Assembly: GCA_009193035.1 (NCBI GenBank)
Contig: SWDT01000296.1
Location: 22,477 to 86,476, forward strand
DNA: 64,000 nt
Direction of reading: 5' to 3'
DNA from: Halicephalobus mephisto
Taxonomy: Eukaryota > Nematoda > Chromadorea > Rhabditida > Panagrolaimidae
Shown in pieces: positions 1 through 10,694 of the stretch (its first letter is position 1; every line of letters starts with the position of its first letter). The notes under the pieces are model-generated. The model was not told the DNA's origin and did no database searches. It worked only from the letters and a program-made list of their open reading frames with translations. The position numbers and the translations under genes were made by a program.

Positions 1-840
1 GATTTTCTATGATAATATAATTTGAAAAATTTCTAAAATTACATTAATATTAAATTTTACATTTTCCAGTCGAGACCAAAAAAACTTCGAAAATTTGTGT
101 TAAGGCCATTTTTAGAGTTTTCGAAAAAGTTTACTTTTTTAAATAATATAATTTAAAAATTCTACAAAATAATGTAAAAATTAAATTTTACAATTTTAGT
201 CCTAATTGAAAAATTTCAAAAATTTGTGTTAAGGCCATTTTTAGAGTTTTCGAAAAAGTTTACTTTTTTTAAATAATATAATTTAAAATTTTTACAAAAT
301 AATATAAAAATTAAATTTTGCAGTTTTCAGTCGAGACCAAAAAACTTCGAAAATCTGTGTTAAGACCATTTTTAGACTTTTCGAAAAAGTTTACTTTTTT
401 AAATAATATAATTTAAAAATTCTACAAAATAATATAATTATTAAATTTTACAATTTTAGTCCTAATTGAAAAACTTCGAAAATTTGTGTTAAGGCCATTT
501 TTAGACTTTTCGAAAAAGTTTACTTTTTTGTCCTCATGATGTTTGCCTCTCAACTACAATCTCTAATTCCTTTTTTCACGGTCGAGGACAGAATTATTTT
601 TTTTATTTGCAGAACTACCTAAAGTCCAAATTTTACACTTTCCGGTCTCAATTGGAAAATTTGAAAATATTCTTGTCGGGACCATTTTTAGATTTTTCGA
701 AAAAGTTTAATTTTTTGAAATAATGTGAGTTAAAAATTCTAGAAAATAATATAAGCATTAAATTTTATAATTTTGGTTTCAATTGGAAATTTTTTGTCAG
801 GATAATTTTTAGATTTTACTCTTTTGTACCTATTAGTTAT
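1..840. repeat. AT-rich tandem repeat array
   Basis: Roughly 120-180-bp units recur. They carry a 'cagtcgagacc' or 'agtcctaattg' segment, then 'aatttgtgttaaggcc', then 'tttcgaaaaagttta', then an AT-rich run around 'aataatataattt'. About five recognisable copies decay towards 840. No coding potential is visible. Similar gtcgagacc-type motifs are common in Caenorhabditis intergenic DNA (established knowledge, general). Confidence 0.8.
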
Positions 841-1054
841 TATTTGACTAAAATCCTTAATTCTTTTTTACAATTGAAAACATTTTTTTGTTTACAGAAG
901 CACGTAAATACGAAATTTTATGATTTCGATCCCAACTGGAAAGTTCCTGCTGAGACCATTTTTAGATTTTACTCTTTTGTACCTGACAGTTATTCCTCAG
1001 CTAAAACCTTTAATTCTTTTTTTACAATTGAGAACAACATTTTTTTGTTTACAG

Positions 1055-1303
1055 AAGCACGTAATGTCGAACAAGTACCGACGCAAAAGTTGTCCAGAGC
1101 CGCTTCATCAAGGAAAATCGGTGTTTGACCGTTTTCAAGTGAAAAAACCGGTTCCAAATGACCCTGAGGGCTTGAGAAGAACAAGTTTACTTTCGTCTCG
1201 GGACAAAAATTGTAATGACAAGTTTTATCTTGGAGATAATTTTCATCTTGCAAAATGCAAATATTTATCCGGAGATCGGTCTTCCTTGGATTTACGCCAA
1301 TGA
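1055..1303 (+). CDS. 3'-terminal exon of an unidentified gene (partial)
   Basis: A strong acceptor (poly-T then TTTACAG, ending at 1054) is followed by an open phase-0 reading frame of 82 codons that ends at TGA 1301-1303. The base composition is far less AT-rich than the surroundings, which supports coding. The peptide is basic and hydrophilic (KYRRKSCPEPLHQGKS..., then a FDRFQVKKPVP stretch) with no membrane segment or motif I recognise. Upstream exons would lie left of the window or inside the repeat array. An in-frame ATG at 1064 could also start a 79-aa protein if the RNA is trans-spliced at this acceptor. No function is assigned. Confidence 0.5.
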   Translation, partial: KHVMSNKYRRKSCPEPLHQGKSVFDRFQVKKPVPNDPEGLRRTSLLSSRDKNCNDKFYLGDNFHLAKCKYLSGDRSSLDLRQ

Positions 1304-1343
1304 GAAAACAAACAAAAAGAAAAATCGCTTTTTTACTTTTTAA

Positions 1344-2020
1344 TTAAATACAATCTGACAAAAAATCGAAAATCTGAAAAATTTCAGGGAAAAATAAAAT
1401 TTTTAATTTCGGAATTTTTAGAAATTTTACAAAAATTATAAATTTTGTTAATTTTAGAAATTTTGCAAAAATTATAAATTTTTTTTTAATTTTAGAAATT
1501 ATGCAAAAATTTAGAAAATTATGCAATTTCAAATAAATAAAAATTCGTGTTGAGACAATTTTATGACTTTTTAATTTTGAGTATGATATAGATTACTGTA
1601 TTTTAGGATATTATTGAATAATATTAAAAATAGAAATAATAGATAATTAGATATAATTATGGATTACTGTATTTCAGAACTTTATCGAACAATATTCAGA
1701 AATAAAAATGATAAATTATTACATATGATTATGGATTACGGTATTTTAGGATATCATTGAATAATATCAAAAATAGAAATGATAAATTATTACATATGAT
1801 TATGGATTACTGTATTTTAGGATATTATCGAACAATATTCAGAAATAAAAATGACAAATTATTACATATGATTATGGATTACTGTATTTTAGGATATTAT
1901 CGAACAATATTAAATATAGAAATGACAAATTATTACATATAATTATGGATTACTGTATTTCAGAACTTTATCGAACAATATTAAAAATAAAAATGACAAA
2001 TTATTACATATGATTATGGA
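1344..2020. repeat. Tandem repeat at the 3' end of the coiled-coil gene
   Basis: After an AT-rich stretch (1344-1560), about six units of 75-80 bp repeat 'attatggattactgtattt' plus 'ggatatta(t/c)cgaacaatatt' plus 'aaaatgacaaattattacat'. The last copy runs into the stop codon of the minus-strand gene (2021-2023), so the repeat forms its 3'UTR. Confidence 0.8.
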
Positions 2021-5000
2021 TTACTGTACGATAGGAATTCGTTGCAAGAGCAAGGACAGTTTGGCAAAAAGAGCAACTCTGTTTTCTCCGAGAATGGCGT
2101 CGATGTAGTCATCGTTGTTGTCTTCGAGGACGATTTTCAGGAATTCTTGAAGGTCTTTGAGCTTCTGATTCTGGTCGGCATGTTTCTCAAGAGTCTTTTT
2201 TCGAAGATTCTGGAAAATTTTATTTTTTATAAAATTTCGCGTTTTGAATTTTATTTTTGCAATTTAATTCAAAAATAAAAATTATTTAAAATATTTTTGT
2301 ATAATTACTTTAAAAATTATTTTGAAAAAATTTTTACTTTTTTACAGTAATTTAAAAATTATTAAATTATTTTAAAGAATTTCTACTTTCTTACAGTAAT
2401 TTAAAAAATTAAAAAAATTATTGAATTTTTTTTAAAAATTTTTATTTTTTTACAGTAATTTTAATAATTTTTAGAATTATTAAATTTTTTTGAAAATATT
2501 TTTACTTTTTTACAGTAATTTAAAAATTATTAAATTTTTTTTAAAAACTTACAATTTCTTCTTCCAAATTTTTTTGTTTTTCAATTTTTTCTTCTTCCAA
2601 TTTTTTGAGTTTTTTTTTCATTTCGGACATTTCTTTCTTGAATCCGACGATTATTTCTTGATTTTTTGCATTTTCTTTACTTCTGATTTTTTCGCTTTCT
2701 TCTAGTTGTTTTCTGCTTTCTTTCAGTAGTTTTTCTGACTAAATAAAAATAATTAAATTTTTAAAGAAAATTTGGATAAAATATTTTTGGTATAATTTTG
2801 TTTGAATATTTTTAAATTTTTGAAACAAAAATAAATTTCGAAAGATGGACAGAGGGTTGGGTGCCCTAAGTACTGTAATGTAGAAGTTTTTAGATCCGAG
2901 AAGAATCTAAAAAAATCGATTGCGAAATAATCACAGAAAACCGGGATTTTAGTTTCTAAAAAGTCCCAAACTTTCCCGTCGGGACCATTTCGTAAAGATA
3001 TTCATTTTTTTCATTACTAATTTCGAAATTGCATAAAATTACGAAATAACTATCATAAAAATAATTTTTCAGACTAGTTTCTAAAAAGTCCCAAACTTTC
3101 CCGTCAGGACCATTTCGGAAAGATATTTATTTTTAACAATTTTTCGTTATTAATTTCGAAACTACTTAAATTACGAAATAACTATCATAAAAATAATTTT
3201 TCAGACTAGTTTCTAAAAAATTCCAAATTTTCCCGTTAGGACCATTTCGGAAAGATATTCATTTTTTTCATTACTAATTTCGAAATTGTATAAAATTACG
3301 AAATAACTATCAAAAAATAATTTTTAAGACTAAATTCTAAAAAGTTCCAAACTTTCCCGTCGGGACCATTTCGGAAAAAATAAATTTTAAATTTTTCGAT
3401 TACCTGTTCTCTAGCTTTGTTCAGATGGTCCTCTAGTCGTTTTTTGTCGTTTTCGAGATTTACAATATCCTTTTTGGTCTCGTTTAGTTCCTTCGTGATT
3501 TCGTTCAACTTCATCTGACATGTTTGAATTTTTATTTTTTTGTCTTCGTTTTCTTTGTTGAGTTTTTTGATTATCTGAAATTTTAAAAATTAAAATTCTT
3601 GAAAATTTCGGACGATTCTGGAAGTTGTTAGAGAATCTTTGGAATTTTCCAGAATTTCAATGAGGACTTCTGAAATTTTGGAATCTTCAAGAATTCAGAA
3701 AATTTTGAATTTTTCGAAATTCAGAAAATTCCAAAATTATCAAAAATCATGATTTTTAAAAATTTCGTGTCAGGACCACTTTGCAAAAAATTTTTTTTTA
3801 AATACCGTAATTTTGAATATTTTTAGAAAAGTTAAAAAATTCGTGTTAAGACAATTTTTCGACAGAATTCATTTTTTAAAAAGTACTGTAATTTGTAAAG
3901 TTAAAAAAATAAATTTTTTAGCTTTTTTAATTTAAAAAATAATTTTTAATTTTTATAAAAATATTAAAATTCAAAAAAAAAAAATAACTTTTTTCTTAAA
4001 AATAATGATTTTTAACTTTTTTTAAAAATATTAAAATTTACAAAAAAAATAACTTTTTAAAAAAAAATGATTTTTAACTTTTTTAAAAATATTAAAATTC
4101 ATAAATCTCACGTAATGATTGGCTTCCATCTGAGCAGCATTCTGAATCTTCAACTGTTTCGCAATTTTGGCGACTTCAGAATCGAATTCTTTTTTTATTT
4201 CTTCTCTGACCCTCTGTTCCGTCACAAGGGCGATTTCCCTCTCCCTGATCTCCCGGAGATTCATTTTTTCTTCTTTGGCAACGAGTTCCTTCTTCAACGT
4301 CTCCAGGACCTTCTGCATTTCCGCCATTTCTAATTCCAGTTGTTGTTGATTCCCAATTTGCGTCGCTGAAAATTTATAAAATTTCTAAAATTTCTAAAAG
4401 ATCTCATAAAATTTGATGTTTCTAAAAGATTTTCCAAAATTTCATGTTTCTACAAAATTTTTTGATTTCAAAAACCTCTGTCAGATTTCTCAGAATTTCA
4501 GAAATCTATAAATTTTTCTAAAATTTTTAATTTCTATAAAATTTCGAAATTTCAAAAATCTATAAATTTTTCTAAAATTTCTAATTTCTATAAAATTTTT
4601 AAAAATTTCAAAAATCCATTAATTTCTATAAAATTTTTTAAAATTTCAAAAATCTATAAATTTTTCTAAAATTTTTAATTTCTATAAAATTTTTAAATTT
4701 CAAAAATCTCTATTAATTTTTCTAAAATTCCTAATTTCTATCAAATTTTAAAAAATTTCAGAAATCTATTAATTTTTCTAAAATTTTTAATTTCTATAAA
4801 ATTTTAAAAAACTAGAATTTGTCGGAAATTATATTTTTAATAAAACTTGGATCTTACTCATCAGCAGATGTTCTCCTTTCATCCTGTCCAGTTCAGTTTT
4901 CAGATTTTCCACGATTTCCGTATTTTCCTTTTGGAACAAAGCCAGTTTTTCTTTGTGGAGTTTTTCGTCCATCAGAATCCTCTCCTCGAGTCTTCTGATC

Positions 5001-5119
5001 TCCTCCTCTTGAATCTCCATGGTCTTCTTACAGTATATGATGGCATCTTTGTAGTTCAACGAATCCGAAGCTATTTTTGTTTTGAGAATTTCTTTTTCTT
5101 CCAGAAGGTTCTGGATTTT
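2021..5119 (-). CDS. Coiled-coil protein, C-terminal five exons (5' end not found)
   Basis: Five exons on the minus strand join in consistent phase: 5119-4858, 4365-4112, 3574-3404, 2738-2553 and 2209-2021, ending in TAA at 2023-2021. All have GT donors and AG acceptors. They give 353 residues, nearly all heptad-like E/K/L/Q-rich helix, for example EEEIRRLEERILMDEKLH and LENDKKRLEDHLNKARE. The last exon ends in a more globular tail with DYIDAILGENRVALFAKL. This looks like the rod and tail of a kinesin-, golgin- or centrosome-type coiled-coil protein. No motor or other diagnostic domain is in view, so no family is assigned. The exon at 5119 starts in phase 0 after an acceptor, so more exons should lie upstream. 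I could not find them between 5.65 and 7.5 kb. Confidence 0.75.
2772..3380. repeat. Intronic repeat, copy A of a duplicated segment
   Basis: The segment begins with 'tttttggtataattttg', then 'gatggacagagggttgggtg', then several 120-bp units with 'ccaaactttcccgtcgggac' and 'catttcggaaagatattcat'. A near-identical copy lies in another intron of the same gene (5145-5650). Confidence 0.85.
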
Positions 5120-5144
5120 CTAAAATTTCCATTTTTTTCAAATT

Positions 5145-5650
5145 TTCGATAAAATATTTTTGGTATAATTTTGTTTGAATATTTTTAAATTTTTGAAACA
5201 AAAATAAATTTCGAAAGATGGACAGAGGGTTGGGTGCCCTAAGTACTGTAATGTAGCAGTTTTTAGATCCGAGAAGAATCTAAAAAAATCGATTACGAAA
5301 TAATCACAGAAAACCGGGATTTTAGTTTCTAAAAAGTTCCAAACTTTCCCGTCGGGGCCATTTCGGAAAGATATTCATTTTTAACAATTTTTCGTTATTA
5401 ATTTCGAAATTGCATAAAATTACGAAATAAGTATCATAAAAATAATTTTTCAGACTAGTTTCTAAAAAGTTCCAAACTTTCCCGTCGGGGCCATTTCGGA
5501 AAGATATTCATTTTTTTTCATTACTAATTTCGAAATTGTATAAAATTACGAAATGACTATTAAAAAATAATTTTTAGGATAGTTTCTAAAAAATTCCAAA
5601 CTTTCGCTTCGGGACCATTTCGGAAAGATTCATTTTTAATGAAATTAGAG
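5145..5650. repeat. Intronic repeat, copy B of the duplicated segment
   Basis: Copy B of the segment at 2772-3380. Over the first 200 bp I see only a few differences (for example atgtagAag against atgtagCag, attGcg against attAcg). It carries the same 'ttcccgtcggg' units. Confidence 0.85.
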
Positions 5651-6000
5651 AACGCTCAATTTCGAATTCTTTTATTTTAATCTTCATATTTTTCATTCCA
5701 ATCCAAGATTAGTGTTCATTATCTCATATCAAGATTGAAGTACTTCTTAAATCAGCTTATGAAGCACCATAAACACAAAAAAAAATAAAATCACGTTGTT
5801 TTCATTTTGATACTGTTATAAAAGAATTAATTTCTCGATTTATTTAGGAACTTACTTCCTCAAACTTGAACAATCAAACCAGTTACAAAAAATCGATATA
5901 AATTACAAAAATAAACATAATTGATAAAATTTTGCTGAAATTATTATGTGACATTTCTTCCTTAACATATATGTTCCAATTTTAGGATAAAAATTCCACA
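5651..6000. other. AT-rich stretch, nothing recognised
   Basis: No open frame with splice signals was found on either strand. If the coiled-coil gene continues upstream, this is probably intron. Confidence 0.4.
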
Positions 6001-6575
6001 AAAAGTACTTAGTTACAGTAATAAATTTCATAGATTCTGAACCTAAAATTAGAATCAAAAGTTAACCTTCAGAATCCAGGATTCTGAATTATGTAATATT
6101 TATATATGAAGCATTTATATCCCTAGTGTTTCTGTTCCAGTTTTAGAATTAAAATTTCACAAAAAGTACTTAATTACAGTAATAAACTTTATAGATTCTG
6201 AATCTAAAATCAAAATGAATAGTTAATCTTCAGAATCCAGGATTCTGAATTCCGAATTATGTAATATTTATATATAAAGCATTTATATTCTAATTCTAGG
6301 GTTGGAATTAAATAAAAACTATTTACAATAAGGTAATTGGACCCATAGACTCTGGATCTAAAATCAAAATGAATAGTTAATTTTCAGAATCCAGGATTCT
6401 GAATTCAGAATTATGTAATATTTATATATAAAGCATTTATATTCTAATTCTAAGGTTATAACTGACTAAAAATATTTACAATGATGTAGCAAACTTTATA
6501 GATTCTGCATCTAAAATCAAAATAAATAGTTAACCTTCAGAATCCAGGATTCTGAAAACTAACTCTGGATTTTAA
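6001..6575. repeat. Tandem repeat with a perfect 19-nt palindrome
   Basis: About four units of 140-165 bp. Each contains 'tagattctg.atctaaaat', then the palindrome TCAGAATCCAGGATTCTGA (9+1+9), then 'tgtaatatttatatataaag'. The same palindrome-bearing sequence reappears in the fold-back element at 62.6-62.9 kb. Confidence 0.85.
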
Positions 6576-6675
6576 ACATATTTGAAATTTTATATCAAAG
6601 ATATTTCTAAAAAAATAGAAAGTTATCTAAAATGCTTTTTAAAATACTATATAACAAAGTTAAAGTTATTTAAAA

Positions 6676-6835
6676 TAAAAATAAAAAATGAGGATAAAAA
6701 TAAAAATAAGGATAAGAATAAAAATAAGGATAAAAATAAAAAATAAGGATAAAAATAAAAATAAGGATAAAAATAAAAATAAGGATAAAAATAAAAATAA
6801 GAATAAAAACAAGAATAAAAATAAGGATAAAAAAG
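6676..6835. repeat. Microsatellite-like (AAAAATAAGGAT)n tract
   Basis: A 160-bp tract of alternating AAAAAT, AAGGAT and AAAAAC. It creates long spurious open frames (Lys/Asn/Asp on the + strand, Phe/Tyr/Leu on the - strand). Confidence 0.9.
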
Positions 6836-6955
6836 GCCCAGTAATCGAGCTTGATGGGACTTTCCAAATCCGCAGGTATCTGGAAGTTCTAGCAAACCGC
6901 TGGATGTGGCGAAGACGGATTTGCTACCTTGACCTTAGGGGTCAGAATGAAAATT
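6836..6955. other. Isolated higher-GC island with hairpins
   Basis: About 115 bp of near-50% GC in very AT-rich DNA. It contains 'tagcaaaccg' pairing with 'cggatttgcta' across a 16-nt loop (one bulge), and TGACC-TTAGG-GGTCA, a perfect 5-bp hairpin. Either strand is partly open, but no convincing exon boundaries exist. It could be a structured RNA, a short exon or a transposon fragment. Confidence 0.3.
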
Positions 6956-7563
6956 ATGCAAAAAATTATTTAATAAATCAATGTCAAAAATCACTTTTTT
7001 CTAAAACAACATAAAATGGCAATATTGTCCCTAGAAAAATGTATAAAAAATAAACTTTTTTCAAAAGCGATTTTTTCGAACAAAAAAACTGTCATTTACG
7101 TGTTAACAGTTCCTCTGGCTTGATGACGTCATTTCCGTTTCAATATTATTTTAAAAATAAAATTTTTTAAATTTAAAAAAAAACTTACTAAATTTTCTAT
7201 TGTTGACATTTTTTGATTTTTTGTAAATATTACGAAATTGGGAAATTAAATAAAGAATTTTTCTGATAAGATATCGAATGACGTAAGAAAAACGAAAAAA
7301 ATTTATAATTATTTTCAAATTTTTTTAAATTTTTATGAATTTCAAAATGCGGCCAACCGCGGATTAAAATCGATAAATTTTCTTCTTGAATAATTTTCTC
7401 AAATTAAAAAAAATAAAATTTTCCACAAAAATGACTCGACTTTGATAAAAAAAAATTTTGTTGATTTTATTTCTCAAAAATGTAGTCAACATAAAGTCAG
7501 CAAATTTATTTGTGAAAAACCTGGAAGTTTAAAATTTATTTTTTTTTAAATTTTTTATTTTTG
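6956..7563. other. AT-rich intergenic stretch
   Basis: No gene is supported. Short local repeats only ('ttctaaa', 'aaataaa'). Confidence 0.4.
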
Positions 7564-8956
7564 TTAATAGTGGCATTTTCCACAAGTGTACTGGCATCCG
7601 GACATGCAGTTGGCGTAGTAGGTGTTGTTACAGTAAGCCACGTAGAGATAACAATCGTAACAAGTATCTCGACAAGTACCTAAAAATTCAAAACTTAAAA
7701 AAATTCAAAAATTTAAAAAAACTTAAAAAAACTTAAAAATTCAAAACTTAAAAAAATTCAAAAATTCAAAACTTAAAAACTTTAAAAACTTTAAAAACTT
7801 TAAAAACTTTAAAAAATTTTTAAAATTTAAAGAATTTCTAAAAATCAAAAATTTTAAAAATTAAAAAATTCAAAGATTCAAAAAATTTTTAAAATCAGAA
7901 AAATAAAAAATCCAACAATTCAAAAAATTTTTAAAATCAAAAAAATTCAAAGATTCAAAATATTTTAAAAATCAAAAAAATTAGAAAATTTAAAAAGTTT
8001 AAAAACCAAAAAATTAGAAATTAAATAATATTTGGATTTTGAAGCAAAATTTCTAAAATTATTTCAATATTCCTCAGTTTTTAAATTAATATTGTTAGAA
8101 AATTGTTCTTCAATTATTTTATTGTATTTCTATGTTTAAAAATTATATTTAATTCAATTACAGTGTTTTTATTTTTGAATTCCCGCGCAAGAGCGAATGA
8201 GAGTAAAAAGTGGTAAATCTGGCAATTTTACAAAAATCGACTCGCCCTGTCCTCTCTCTCTCTGTTGCGCGCTCTTTCCAATCCTAAAAATCTGCGTCAA
8301 AACAACTGTTTTTTATTTTTATAAGTGTTTTTTTTCAAACTTTGAATTCCCGCGCAAGAGCGAGTGAGAGTAAAAAGTGGTAAATTTGGCAATTTTACAA
8401 AAATCAACTCGCCCTGTCCTCTCTCTCTGTTGTGCGCCCCTCCCAATCCTAAAAATCTGCGTCAAAACAACTGTTTTTTATTTTTATAAAAATGTTTTTT
8501 TTCAAACTTTAAATTCCCGCGCAAGAGCGAGTGAGAGTAAAAAGTGGTAAATTTGGCAATTTTACAAAAATCAACTCGCCCTGTCCTCTCTCTCTCTGTT
8601 GTGCGCTCTTTCCAATCCCAAAATTTCCAGTCTCTTGGAAGTTCGTTTTAAAGTGATTTCTCAATTATTTTCATATATGATTTTTATAGTAATTTGGATA
8701 TAATTTAACTATTCAAGCTGAAAAGCAAGAAGTCAATAAATTTAAAGGAAAATTTCAAAAAACTCACAACAAATGCCGTTGGTGCACATTTTGCCTGTTG
8801 GACATATATCATTCACACAAGCTAGAACAATTTACATGTAAAATTAATCATTTCCAAAAACCTACGTCCAGTACTGTAAGTTCCATCACAGCAAATTTGA
8901 GCCTCGATGAAAATGAAAAAAATCACAATCAACAAACCCAACAAAACCAGCCTCAT
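7564..8956 (-). CDS. Secreted cysteine-rich 86-aa peptide
   Basis: Three exons (8956-8866, 8821-8768, 7679-7564) join in phase with canonical GT/AG sites; the first intron is only 44 bp. The product starts with a hydrophobic signal peptide (MRLVLLGLLIVIFFIFIEA, predicted cleavage before Gln20). The mature chain of about 67 residues contains 15 cysteines, many as C-x2-C, C-x3-C or C-x7-C. The third exon is also tyrosine-rich (YDCYLYVAYCNNTYYANC). A TATA-like AATATAAAAAG lies about 40 bp upstream of the ATG. The long second intron (7680-8767) carries the dispersed repeat at 8.16-8.64 kb. The Cys spacing does not match a family I can name with confidence; extracellular structural, antimicrobial or metal-binding roles are all possible. 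It shares a divergent promoter region with the micropeptide ORF at 9303. Confidence 0.8.
7680..8045. repeat. Low-complexity intron repeat (caaaaatttaaaa)n
   Basis: Short degenerate units 'aaaaattcaaaacttaaaa' fill the 5' half of this part of the peptide gene's second intron. Confidence 0.8.
8170..8625. repeat. Three tandem copies of a dispersed element with GA/CT arms
   Basis: Units of about 165 bp read 'cccgcgcaagagcgagtgag', 'agtaaaaagtggtaaat', 'tctggcaattttacaaaaat', 'ctcgccctgtcctctctctc' and 'ctgttgcgcgctctttcc'. The two ends (GCGCAAGAGCGAG... and ...CTCTCTGTTGCGC) are imperfect inverted repeats. Related copies lie at 23.3-23.75 kb and 16.58-16.65 kb. Confidence 0.85.
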
Positions 8957-9302
8957 TTCGAATCCTGAATCCTCAATTACCTAATTTCTTTCTTTTTATA
9001 TTTATTTGTATAATTAAATGTTAATTTATGCTTTTGTAAATATTCCAATTTTTCCAGATCAAAGGTCATTAAAAAAACAAACACTTTAAAAAAATTCAAA
9101 ATCAATAAAAAATTTCCCTTTCAATCTTATCAGCCATAATCCTAAAAACGACAATGTCCAGTCAACATCGATTCAGAAATCGCCACAAAGATAAGCCACT
9201 CCTCCAAAAAAGTGACATAAATACCTCCAAGTTGCCTTCAATAACCATCAGCTTTCGTTTTCTCTTCTAATCCACCACTTTCTGCACTCAGCTCAATTCA
9301 AG
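8957..9302. promoter_or_regulatory. Divergent promoter region with two GATA sites
   Basis: This 346-bp spacer separates the cysteine-rich peptide gene (-) from the micropeptide ORF (+). It contains CTTATCAG at 9126-9133 (a perfect TGATAA-type site on the minus strand) and AGATAAG at 9189-9195. A TATA-like CATAAATA lies at 9216-9223, about 80 bp before the plus-strand ATG. In C. elegans, TGATAA sites bound by ELT-2/ELT-7 drive intestinal genes (established); use here is inference. Confidence 0.5.
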
Positions 9303-9383
9303 ATGAACTCCAAGTTCTCCAAGGTCCAATTTGCCTGTAACGAAGACGGCCCTCTCAAGGACAGACCAACTACCCTGTTTTGA
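9303..9383 (+). CDS. Candidate 26-aa micropeptide
   Basis: The ATG at 9303 opens a 26-codon frame ending in TGA at 9381-9383. The peptide starts MNSKFSKVQF and ends DRPTTLF; it is hydrophilic, has a single Cys and no signal peptide. The surroundings look like a compact transcription unit: TATA-like CATAAATA about 85 bp upstream, two GATA sites above that, a balanced-composition leader, and AATAAA about 105 bp after the stop (9488-9493) before the convergent fibrillarin 3' end. It could instead be the leader of a non-coding RNA. No homologue is recalled. Confidence 0.45.
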   Translation: MNSKFSKVQFACNEDGPLKDRPTTLF

Positions 9384-9610
9384 GTCTCACGACACCTCTA
9401 GTTGGCAACCAACTCCCTTCGACCGCTTACTGAAATCCCAAATTAACTAGTTTTTCTCATATATGTAGTCATCTTTGCTTGTATCCAAATAAAAGTTTAC
9501 TTTTTTTTAATAAACTTTAACAACAACTCGAAAAGATTTCGCTAACCTCGAGAGGATCATATTCGGGCAAAATCAACAAAAAGGAACAGTAACAGTAGTA
9601 ATCACGAAGA

Positions 9611-10694
9611 TTATTGCTTCTTCTTCGGTCTGTACTCGGCAACAACAATCGCATGATCACGTTCATACGGCTCCAAACTCACTTGTTCTCTTGGCTTGAA
9701 TTTCTCTTCCTTCAGCTTGTTGATTTCGCCGGCAAAGACGACTTCCGGAGCTGCAGTACTGTCAATACAATTCGCCTTGATGGAGATAACAGCGTGGCCA
9801 CCGTTCTTGAGGAAATGATGAGCGTTGTAGGCAACGATACGAGCTTGGTCTGGCTGAGCAACATCTGAGAAGATAACATCGACGATTCCGACGAGCATGC
9901 GGTATTTGAATGGATGGCGGGCATCGTCGACAATCGGAATAATGTTGGGACGCTTCTTGGCAACATTGATCAAGTCACGTCCAGAACGGTGGGAGAATTC
10001 AACGGCATAGACGAGTCCTTCAGGTCCAACGAGATCAGAAACATGAGAAACAGTAGTTCCAGAGGCAGCTCCAAGGTAGAGGACCTTCGATCCAGGTTTG
10101 ATATGCGTATTTTCGAGACCGGCCATCATTCCAGCGGCCAGCTTCGATCGGAAGGGATTCCAGACACGGTATTCAATCTTCTGTCCCTCTTCTTCAACAG
10201 ACACTCGCTTCTCACCGTAGACGGATTCTCCAACAACCAAGTTCCTCGTCGCCAGAGCATCTTCTTTACCCTTGATAATGAAGGCGCCTGGAAATAATCA
10301 TGGATATAATTCCACCAGCCTACAACAAACCTTCGAAACGATGGGGTTCAACAACAACGGTTCTGCCTCCTCTCATTCCTGAACCGCCACGTCCACCACG
10401 AGGAGATCCACGTCCACGAGGGGATCCGCGACCTCCTCCTCTGTCGCCACCACGTCCACCTCTGAATCCGCCTCCACCACCGCGGTTTCCAAATCCACCT
10501 CGGCCACCGCGGCTTCCAAATCCACCGCGATCTCCACCGCCTCCTCGACCACCGAAACCACCACGGCCTCCGCGGTCTCCACCTCGGCCACCTCTGAATC
10601 CACCTGAAAAATCCCATATAAAAATTTAAACACCTTCCAAATTCAACAAACCTCCTCTGTCGCCACCACGATTACCAAAACCTGGTCTTCCCAT
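9611..10694 (-). CDS. fib-1: Fibrillarin, box C/D snoRNP rRNA 2'-O-methyltransferase
   Basis: Exons 10694-10652, 10603-10331 and 10287-9611 join in phase to give 330 aa (usual length about 320-350). Residues 1-100 form a glycine/arginine-rich GAR domain ([23 protein letters not shown] repeats, then RGSPRG repeats). The GAR domain ends at [11 protein letters not shown], a fibrillarin landmark. The Rossmann methyltransferase domain follows, with the SAM motif [10 protein letters not shown] at about 176-185, then [28 protein letters not shown] and [12 protein letters not shown]. The tail KKK is basic. Using snoRNA guides, fibrillarin 2'-O-methylates rRNA in the nucleolus and also methylates histone H2A glutamine (known for the family). 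The ATG lies 5 nt after a good acceptor (TTCTTTTCAG|TCAGC), consistent with SL trans-splicing. Confidence 0.97.

Noticed and set aside
6647..7014. Long Lys/Asn or Phe/Tyr open frames
   Set aside because: Translation of the AAAAATAAGGAT microsatellite.
9614..9966. Several 84-127-codon frames overlapping fibrillarin
   Set aside because: Shadows of the fibrillarin exon in other frames.
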